Assembly (NCBI GenBank): GCA_051453625.1
Contig: JBOZIK010000001.1
Location: 263,693,187-263,757,186 of the forward strand
Reading direction: 5' to 3'
Length of the DNA stretch: 64,000 bases
Source: Welwitschia mirabilis
Taxonomy: Eukaryota; Gnetophyta; Gnetopsida; Welwitschiales
Numbering within the stretch: position 1 is the first letter of the stretch; each line of letters opens with the position of its first letter. The translations under genes and the position numbers were made by a program. The notes under the pieces are model-generated. The model made no database searches and was not told the DNA's origin. It worked only from the letters and a program-made list of their open reading frames with translations. This document shows positions 57,380 to 64,000 of the stretch, in pieces.

Positions 57380-57640
57380 CTTCCAAGTTAATTTCTTCTA
57401 CCAGGTTCAAGGTATAAATATAGTCATCATGTAATGTATAAATTTTAAGCCTTTATTTATTAATGTTTTAGATATCTTTGGATTGCAAATCAAAAATCTT
57501 AATAAATCCATTATGATGAAGATTTTCCACAAGATAAGAATCTAACCATTTAGATATCAACTTGTTATCAAAAAGGTGTACTTGAATGTTGTATAATGGA
57601 TTCAACTGACTAGATTGAAAGTATGTAGAAATAAGTTTTT
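57380..57640 (-). pseudogene. Integrase C-terminal remnant, A2c
   Basis: The minus strand reads 'LYNIQVHLFDNKLISKWLDS', 'YLVENLHHNG' and 'IKIFDLQSKDI', which is the clearest copy of the module. It resembles the W/GP-containing end domain of plant Ty3/gypsy integrase without any core before it. Confidence 0.55.
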
Positions 57641-57919
57641 TATCATGGTAAAATTAAATTCAGAGTATATGATTTTAGAGTTTACTTATGATGATCAAAA
57701 GAAATAAGATTAAATTTTTAAGTAATAACAAATAAAAATTAAAAGACAAGGATAGAAATACATCAACATACAATAAGAATGGGATAACAAAGAAATTTTT
57801 AGAAAAACAAGTATTATTAGAGCTTAAATCATATGTAATACTTTAGTTTTAAAAAAAGAAATATCAATTTTTATTTCTCTACAGTTATGGTCCTATGTTA
57901 TTGTGTTATGCTTTTAAAA

Positions 57920-58650
57920 AAAAATAAGAACCAGATCGAATAGAAACCAATTGATAAAACATAAAAGGTATATGATCATTTTCAAGTAAAATTCATTGAT
58001 GGATAAGGAAATAAAAGGATAATGCCTTAATAACACAGTGTTTGCAAGATAAATAAGAGATAATAAATTGATAAATTTCATTAAAGAATAATCTGTTATT
58101 AAATGAATGTAAAGCATGATTATCATTACATAACTCATTTAGGACACTACTCAAAGAATGAATCCAAGAAATTTTTGAAGTCTTGTTAGAATGTTTAGTG
58201 AGACTAAAAAGCTTTCTAACATCCAACTTAAGACACAAATTTTTATCAAGAGGATAAGGATTTCCCCAATTTAAAATTCCATGATATCCCAAGTCACACT
58301 TTTGAAAACAGTTTTGTGAAAGGTATATCGTAAACTAGGATTAGTAGAAGAGGAAAGAATATTAGCTTGGGTATTACATGAAGCTTCAAAAGGAAGATAC
58401 TGATAGATATTAGGAATAGAGTCCTTAAGATTATGGATTTCATCAAAAATAAAAAATATAAAGCGTCTTGTAGAATTACATAAATGTCCAAATAGAAGAG
58501 ATAGAGAAATGTTATCATTATTAAGATTAGAAGGTAATGTGGGAGTAGAAGGAAGTATGCTATTTGTGGTTTTACATGGAAACATAGGTGAAAGGGATGG
58601 AGAAACATGGGTAAATTCTTTAAGTATGATAGTTGTATTGGAAGAAACAA
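57920..58650 (-). pseudogene. orfX copy 3, A2c (most open copy)
   Basis: The frames 58271-58585 (MFPCKTTNSILPSTPTLPSN..., 104 codons) and 57993-58292 (MGYHGILNWGNPYPLDKNLC..., 99 codons) overlap by 22 bp in different frames. One indel therefore separates what was probably a continuous reading frame of about 200 codons. Text includes 'EASCNTQANILSSSTNPS', 'FKSVTWDIMEF', 'LSSVLNELCNDNHALHSFNN' and 'FIISYLSCKHCVIKALSFYF'. I know no family with this text. It has no obvious enzyme motif; the last part is hydrophobic. The frame 58294-58650 and the plus frame 58509-58772 are shadows. Confidence 0.6.
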
Positions 58651-58659
58651 GTCTATCCT

Positions 58660-59950
58660 CTATTAAGTTTAGTTTATTCTCTGAGGTTTTTTTATTATTT
58701 TTATTCTTCTCACTATTATTTTCATCAGAACTTAAAATAATAAGTTGGAGTGATGGAGTTTATTTTGGATAGGATTACACTTTTTAAGTTTAATTTCTTC
58801 ATGGGATGTAAGTAGCCTATTTTCTTTCTAGTTTTGTTAAATCCCTATGACTTCTTTGTTATCTTCTTTTTCTTCATTTTTAAAATCATCACATTGTCTC
58901 TTGTTATCATGTTCGAAATTAATAGATTTATAAAAAAGGTTACAAGAAGAAATATGATCATTAACTTCATCATAGATTGAAAAAATTTCAGATTATTCAT
59001 GAATTGATTTCTCTATTTCACCTAGATTTTCTAATAGTAAGTGGAGACTCAAGATATAATCTAGTATCTTAATATCATCATTTGATGAATCATCATCCTC
59101 GTCCTTGTTATTTGATTGGTAAGTTACAATCTCATTATCATCATATTGGATATCTTCTATTGGACATGGACCATCAAAATGCTTATTATCAAAGTAGAAA
59201 ATTTTAATATTTTCTTGCTTATTCTTAAAGTGAGAGATAGTGGAAATAATGATTGAAGCTTAAGAATGTTGTGTTATAAGAGAACCTTTAAATAGTTGAT
59301 TCTATACCATTGTTTATTAAAGTATACTTATAAGGTTTGTAATGTTCTTATTGGAGGCCTTTTGCATCTTCTTCCTCTTTCTCTAGTTCTTCCATTGAAT
59401 CTTTAAAGGAGTTGGGATGAAATTTTTTGGGTAAAAATTATTATGGTAAAGGTTATTACCCTTATATCTATTATTAAAGGAGGTTTTAAAGGCTGGTTGT
59501 ATAACCATATTGTATGGCTAGAATCGTTGATTTTTTTTAAAGTATTGGGATTTTAATTAAATGCACAAGCTAATTCCTTACATATTGTTAAAGCAGAACA
59601 ATCTTTGGTATAATGGAAGTTGTCTTCACAAATTTCACAAGGAAAGTTAGGTATTGATGATTAAGGTGGTTGAGGATTATAGAATGCTTATTTAAATGAG
59701 ATGAGATTCCTAAAGTCTTAAAAATCTTCATTAGTATTCCTATATAGAGGCTAAAAAGAAGAGGATGATAAAGAGGTAGGTTGAAAAGAGGAAGAGGTCA
59801 AATTCCTAGTTTTAATATCATTTTTTTTACTACCTACCCTCTTTTTTCAAATATTTCTTGTATTGATCTCTTATCATTATCCTCAAGATGAATTTTTTTT
59901 TTTTTTTTAGATAAGATTTCTCAAAGGGTCTATTTACTATTATCCATAGA
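58660..59950 (-). pseudogene. Reduced gag with intact zinc knuckle, A2c
   Basis: CEICEDNFHYTKDC at 59598-59639 is a complete CCHC knuckle, which would bind element RNA. Downstream are the Lys/Glu-rich stretch and the acidic linker before orfX. No capsid core is present. A start near 59950 is inferred from alignment with A2b. Confidence 0.62.
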
Positions 59951-60375
59951 AATAGATGCAAAGGATAAAAGAGTAGGCCTAAGTTTATAGTCTTCAAGTT
60001 TAAACATGAAACTAATAATAAGATAGAAACAAAAAGCTATATAAATTAAAAAATTATAGAAATTTAAAAAATTATAGGAATTAAAAGGTAAAAGAAAAAA
60101 TAAAAAAAAATAAAATCCAAACAAAACCAATAAAGCAAAAATTAAGAGTAACATAGGAATGAAAATTTATAGAAATTAAAAAAATTTAAGATAAACTAGA
60201 AAAGTAAATGTAGAACTTAATCTAAGAAAAGAAAATAAAAAAATAATAGAAATTGAAAAGGCAATATAAACTAAGAAAATTAAAAATTGTATATACATAC
60301 TACACAGGTAAATAACTTAAAACTACATTAGTTATGTATGTAATCAGATTTAACCTTCTAAACTTTCTTGAACTC

Positions 60376-60397
60376 CTCGTGGGTAATGGTACTAATT
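60376..60397 (-). promoter_or_regulatory. PBS-like site of A2c
   Basis: The minus strand reads TTAGTACCATTACCCACGAG adjacent to the LTR end. TTAGTACCATTGCC is also the form seen in B1, supporting a tRNA-Asp-type site. Confidence 0.55.
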
Positions 60398-61948
60398 TAT
60401 TGGGACGTAAGTTATGTGCCCAAATTAATATTTTTTTGAATGAATCTTTAGTCTTTAGTACCCATGAATTTTTAATATAATTCAAACAAAAATCACTAGT
60501 ATATGGGAGTTAACCCAGTTGTCATACTTTAAAGAGGAAATTTAAAGAGGAAGCTAAAAGATTATTGAAAATGATTTCTATATAAATTTTAAAATGATAT
60601 ATTTATTAAAATTTAATAATGTAATGAATAAAAAATGAATGTAATATATAAGAATGGATGAAACCTAAATGTAGATTCTAACCAAGTATACCAACTTATT
60701 ATCATCCAAGTTGATCATCATAACCTATATTAATTACAAATAACTATCAGTTAAAAGTAACCAACATAAGATATGAGAAAAAAAGAAGAATATAGAAAAG
60801 AATAATTCAATCAATATTTTATTAATTATAATGTTCACATCCAATTATAAAGTAATAGCTCCTTAGTGAATGAGACATAACCCCATACCAAGCAACAACC
60901 TCCTGTACAATAGTTACAAAGTAAGAACTTCTTAATGAAGTAGACATAGTCCAATACAAAAGTGATGTTATTCTATACAACTAATGAATGGATTTTTTTC
61001 TCAATTGCTCTTCAATTATTTAGTACAAAATTACCTATCTATAGTGATGGGAAATATGAAAAAACAAAATAGATTTTGTAATCCCAAGTGCCATTGGACA
61101 TTTGTGTAACACGAAATTACCTACCTACCATCTCTTAAAAAAAAGAGCAATTTAAGAGTTGTATTTATAGTATTTAGAATGATTATTAATATTATTAAAG
61201 AGTTTTAACTAATCATAGATGATCATAACAATGATTACATAAGTAATAGAGTTTATTTTGTGTTTATCATATCTATCATCTATTAGGGTATTGTCAAGAT
61301 GACTAGGTAGACAATAATTGATCTTTAATTTTCTCATAGCTTCTTGTCTTATACATATCTTCTTGATGATCATTGATTTTTTATGTTTCTTATGTGTTAT
61401 CATCCACATGATCAGCTGGATGATTGTTAGTAGTGAAAATTATAACTTCTATTTCTCTAAATCTTGCTAGTTATTATGAGTATCATCTAGATGAATAGGT
61501 GGATGATTCTTAGTAGAAACTTATTTCCTCTATTTATTAATCTTATTAGTTATCCTCCTAATATAATGTAGACGATGAGGTAAAAGGCAATTATTCTTCA
61601 TTTTTTTTTATCCCTTTTGTCATGATTGGCTTTCAAAATGTGATTTAGGTGCTTCAATGGCTGTCATCCTATGGAGTGTTATTTGGATAATATAGTGGAA
61701 GATAGTTTTTTTATTTATCTTTTGGTTTTTTAATTATCATCCATCATTCTGCACTAGGCTGATGATGTTCTAGAAAATTTATGAAGTGTGAAATATATTA
61801 AAAAGAGATTTATTTTCTTTAAATTTGGTGTTCTACAGATCATCTTGATTGAGATTCATATTATTCCTACTTGACTTAGAAACCTCCTAAAAATACTTAA
61901 CATGTACATTAAACATATTATTAAATATCACCAATTGAACTTGCAACA
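60398..61948 (-). repeat. Family A LTR shared by A2c and A2d
   Basis: 1551 bp with the A2c PBS on the left and an A-type 3' internal start on the right. It carries an extra ~120-bp insert at about 61019-61140 absent from the other A LTRs. Palindromic modules lie at about 61275-61700. A TATA-like site is at about 61162-61172 on the minus strand. Confidence 0.75.
61019..61140. repeat. Private insert in A LTR with direct repeats
   Basis: Relative to the LTR at 37635 this stretch is extra. AAAATTACCTATCTATAGTG near its left end and CGAAATTACCTACCTACCAT near its right end form an imperfect direct repeat about 90 bp apart. Origin unknown. Confidence 0.45.
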
Positions 61949-62131
61949 TAGCACTCCATTCAGAATTTCTCTATTCCTAATAAAGAAAGTTAAAAAAGGA
62001 TAGAAGTAAGCCAAATTGAAAAAAGAATGAAACATAACACTAGAGAATAAAGGATTTTATAGTATTAAACATAAAGTGCATATTAAAAAGATATTCCACT
62101 TTAACATCATGAAAAGATATGTATTGAATTT
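61949..62131 (-). mobile_element. Start of A2d (3' internal end)
   Basis: The sequence right of the LTR matches the A internal region just inside the PPT ('agtaagccaaattgaaaaa', 'gatattccactttaacatcat'). It stops at 'gtattgaattt' where B2 begins. The unit is probably another array member, but whether it has pol cannot be told. Confidence 0.65.
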
Positions 62132-62368
62132 TGTTGCGATGCCAATTTGTAGGAATTTGATAGTGTATTTGGAGTACTTTTTGTAGGACATTTATACAGG
62201 TTTAGATGCAATTATGCTAATTATGGAGAGAGGATAAGATGATCATAAAAACATGTAATTCTTGATATAATTGGAGGTATTTCAGGCATGTTCTAATCTT
62301 TAGAATATTAAAGGAGGACTAAAGGTAAAGAAGATCAATTTTCACTACTTGAGGAGCTTGGGAAGAGT

Positions 62369-62726
62369 GTCGTCCCCACTGTCGTCCCTACGACAAAAGG
62401 GATGATAGATCATTAACACAGCTATAAAGGAGCAGCACCTGGGCAACACTTGGACAGCAGCACGTGATGGTGGAGCATTGGCCCCTTTGTCGTATGGATG
62501 ATAGAAAGGATGATAGATAGAGGACAACATATGCAGGTGACGACAGCACATGGCACACAGCCCAATGTGTCATCCCCTATGTCATCTAGACGACATTTAG
62601 GATGATAGCCTCAGTAACATGCACAGGTAACCCACGGAGCTAATGGTATTGCGTGGGCACACAACCCAAGGTAATAAGGTGGCATCATCCCCACTGTCAT
62701 GTGGACAATGATCAGGATGACAGATG
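62369..62726 (+). repeat. Four palindromic module units in B2 U3
   Basis: Each unit has the form CATCCCCACTGTCATC(T)GACGAC...GGATGATAG. Inverted halves around a TCATCTAGACGA-type centre could fold into a hairpin. Between modules lies a GGGCACACAACCCAA-like phrase. Starts are spaced 113, 89 and 112 bp apart. More modules lie in the leader at 63783-63824, 63868-63911 and 63978-64000. Confidence 0.65.
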
Positions 62727-62832
62727 ATTTTACACTGTGGTAGTAAATTACATTGTAACAAGTGTCAAACTGACCATGTGGGTGACTAGGGTTTTCTTAA
62801 TGGACGTCTAGGGTTACAGTTCCTTATAAAAC

Positions 62833-62840
62833 TATAAATA
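62833..62840 (+). promoter_or_regulatory. TATA box of B2 LTR
   Basis: TATAAATA followed by CCCCTTCCCTCC, placed after the module units in the expected U3/R position. Transcription would start about 30 bp downstream (near 62870); this is inferred. Confidence 0.65.
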
Positions 62841-63526
62841 CCCCTTCCCTCCTTCGCTTCCAATAATCTTTTGTACTGGATATGCTTGTGATGGAAGCTT
62901 GAAGGTAGGAGGTCCATCCAATAGCTGCAGAAAAGGGTTTCCTTGGTGTAAGGCTATATCTCTTCCATTGAGGAGCTGTTATTCTATTGTAAGTGGATGT
63001 AATGTTCTTTTGATTAATACAATTCTTTTTTATTTTAATTATGTAAATGTTCCTTATGATTTAAGCTAATCTTAGTTAGTGAGAAACTTGGATTTATTTA
63101 AATCATTAGGGAAACCTTTGTTAAGGTTAACCTTAGTTAGTAGTAGGTTTTACATTGCATTTCCATATTGCATTTCATGTTCTACTTGATAGTCTTTGTG
63201 ATAGAAAGGCTAAAAGCTAGTCCTTATGACAGAAGAATTAGGATCTAAGTAGGATCTCATCTCATTTCCATTTACATTTACTTGCATTACATCTTCATTC
63301 ATCTTGCATTGCATTTACTTTATTATTTACTTTTAGTTAAGTAAAAGATAAAATACCAGAACTACCCTTGGAAATCAATTCTCTATCTCTGAGCCTAGTG
63401 CCTTCGTTGGGATTATGACATTCGGGTGAACTCCCATCTATATTAGCATGTGTCTTTTTGCAAGTTATATCATTTACAAGTTTACTTAAGGACTTCAAGA
63501 TTGCATAAATTCACACTACAACATTT

Positions 63527-63544
63527 TAGCGCCATTGCCGGGGA
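63527..63544 (+). promoter_or_regulatory. PBS of B2 (tRNA-Asp type)
   Basis: TAGCGCCATTGCCGGGGA differs at two positions from the classic plant Ty3/gypsy tRNA-Asp site TGGCGCCGTTGCCGGGGA. Starts three bases after the LTR. Confidence 0.88.
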
Positions 63545-64000
63545 AGGTCGCAAGGAGCTAAGAGGATTATCATTAACCAGATAAGTACCCTGAATCTTTT
63601 TGTTTCAGGTTATTTATTTGAATTAATGCTGTATTTTTAGTGTATTTTAAGGTAGATTTATTTTCTGNNNNNNNNNNNNNNNNNNNNNNNNNNNNNNNNN
63701 NNNNNNNNNNNNNNNNNNNNNNNNNNNNNNNNNNNNNNNNNNNNNNNNNNNNNNNNNNNNNNNNNNNGTAACTTTTAGGAACCCTGTCGTGCTCTCTGTT
63801 GTCTAGATGACATAGGACACGATAGTTAGCTTCTATTTTCATGTTTTTTCTTCTGTTTAAAGTTTACTGTCGTCCTGTCTGTCATCTAGATGATGAGGTG
63901 GATGACAGTCTTAGTTTTAATAATTTTCTTTCTAAGTTTCTAGAGTTCTGTTGTTTTTATAGTTTAGTCTTTCTATGATTATCGTCCTATCCATCGTCCC

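Larger units (their letters stand above)
56343..60375 (-). mobile_element. A2c internal region (pol-less), main part
   Basis: Continues the A2c unit begun at 39091-39521. In minus-strand order: leader (60375-59951), reduced gag with complete zinc knuckle (59950-59340), acidic linker (59270-58660), orfX (58650-57920), integrase C-terminal remnant (57640-57380), conserved 3' block. With D removed the internal region is about 4.5 kb. No pol core was seen. Confidence 0.75.
1478..62131 (-). mobile_element. Family A tandem LTR-sharing retroelement array
   Basis: Five family A LTRs in the same orientation alternate with internal regions: A1 (with pol), A2a, A2b and A2c (pol-less), and the start of A2d. 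The LTRs at 21432, 37635 and 60398 each have a PBS-like site on their left edge and a PPT-like site on their right edge in gap-free sequence. One LTR thus serves as the 5' LTR of the unit to its left and the 3' LTR of the unit to its right. With nested elements removed, the A2 period is about 6.0-6.1 kb. Unequal recombination between LTRs is the known way such concatemers arise; that origin is inferred here. Elements B1, C, D and B2 lie inside the array. Confidence 0.72.
62132..63523 (+). repeat. 5' LTR of B2
   Basis: TGTTGCGATGCC at the start and CACTACAACA at the end. It contains four units with palindromic GTC(A/G)TC...GACGAC modules at 62369-62410, 62482-62518, 62571-62608 and 62683-62726, then the TATA box. 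The Cys/His-rich frames on the minus strand (62345-62573) come from the modules and are not genes. Confidence 0.8.
62132..64000 (+). mobile_element. Element B2 (5' end), nested in A2d
   Basis: A complete 1392-bp LTR, an almost perfect tRNA-Asp-type PBS and about 450 bp of leader with a 100-N gap (63668-63767). The element runs out of the window, so coding content and the second LTR are unknown. It interrupts A sequence after 'gaattt'. It is richer in CG dinucleotides than anything else in the window, which suggests a recent insertion. Confidence 0.8.

Noticed and set aside
62345-62573. Two overlapping Cys/His/Ser-rich minus-strand frames resembling zinc-binding proteins
   Set aside because: They fall in the palindromic module units of the B2 LTR. 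The repeated text comes from the modules, and the LTR is transcribed on the other strand.
63527-63544. Part of a tRNA-Asp gene
   Set aside because: Only 18 nt complementary to the tRNA 3' end are present, just after an LTR, so it is a primer-binding site. No cloverleaf can be formed.

Overview
The window looks like repeat-filled heterochromatin from a seed-plant nuclear genome. It is very AT-rich, contains eight runs of N (scaffold gaps), and shows no convincing host gene. No tRNA or rRNA gene, bacterial operon or CRISPR array was found. Nearly all of it can be read as degraded retrotransposons. The supporting evidence is plant-type primer-binding sites (tRNA-Asp-like for Ty3/gypsy, initiator-Met-like for Ty1/copia), polypurine tracts, paired LTRs, target-site duplications (TSDs) and recognisable but broken gag, protease, RT, RNase H and integrase segments. 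The species cannot be named from this sequence. All boundaries were set by eye.

The backbone is family A, a Ty3/gypsy-like element on the minus strand. Its ~1.5 kb LTRs lie at 1478-3638 (3' LTR, enlarged by a 615-bp tandem duplication), 10986-11575 (cut by a gap), 21432-22899, 37635-39090 and 60398-61948. Three of these single LTRs have a PBS-like site on one side and a PPT-like site on the other. Neighbouring elements therefore share LTRs, forming a head-to-tail array: LTR-A1-LTR-A2a-LTR-A2b-LTR-A2c-LTR-A2d. A1 (3639-10985) carries degraded gag-protease-RT-RNase H-integrase. A2a, A2b and A2c lack the capsid, protease, RT, RNase H and integrase core. In their place is a conserved reading frame I do not recognise (called orfX here), followed by a remnant resembling the integrase C-terminal module.

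Four other elements interrupt the array. B1 (13497 to about 20237, plus strand) has a 1.27 kb LTR, a tRNA-Asp-like PBS and its own copy of orfX, so orfX is present in two families lying in opposite orientations. C (22906-32970, minus) is a Ty3/gypsy element inserted exactly at the LTR/PPT junction of A2b with repeated flank TAGCCC. D (39522-56342, minus) is a large Ty1/copia element with 1.35 kb LTRs and TSD ATCCT. Its 3' half is present twice, with a degraded LINE (about 44240-48640) and a gap between the copies. B2 (62132 to window end, plus) is a younger relative of B1 inserted in A2d.

In working terms, A1, C, D and the LINE are dead autonomous elements with stops, frameshifts and altered catalytic residues. 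A2 and B are non-autonomous-type elements that keep cis signals (LTR, PBS, PPT, a zinc knuckle) and would have depended on enzymes supplied in trans. The left edge (1-1477) holds an inverted family A LTR piece and a copia gag fragment. The points most worth pursuing are the LTR-sharing array, orfX, and a family of palindromic modules scattered through the A and B LTRs.
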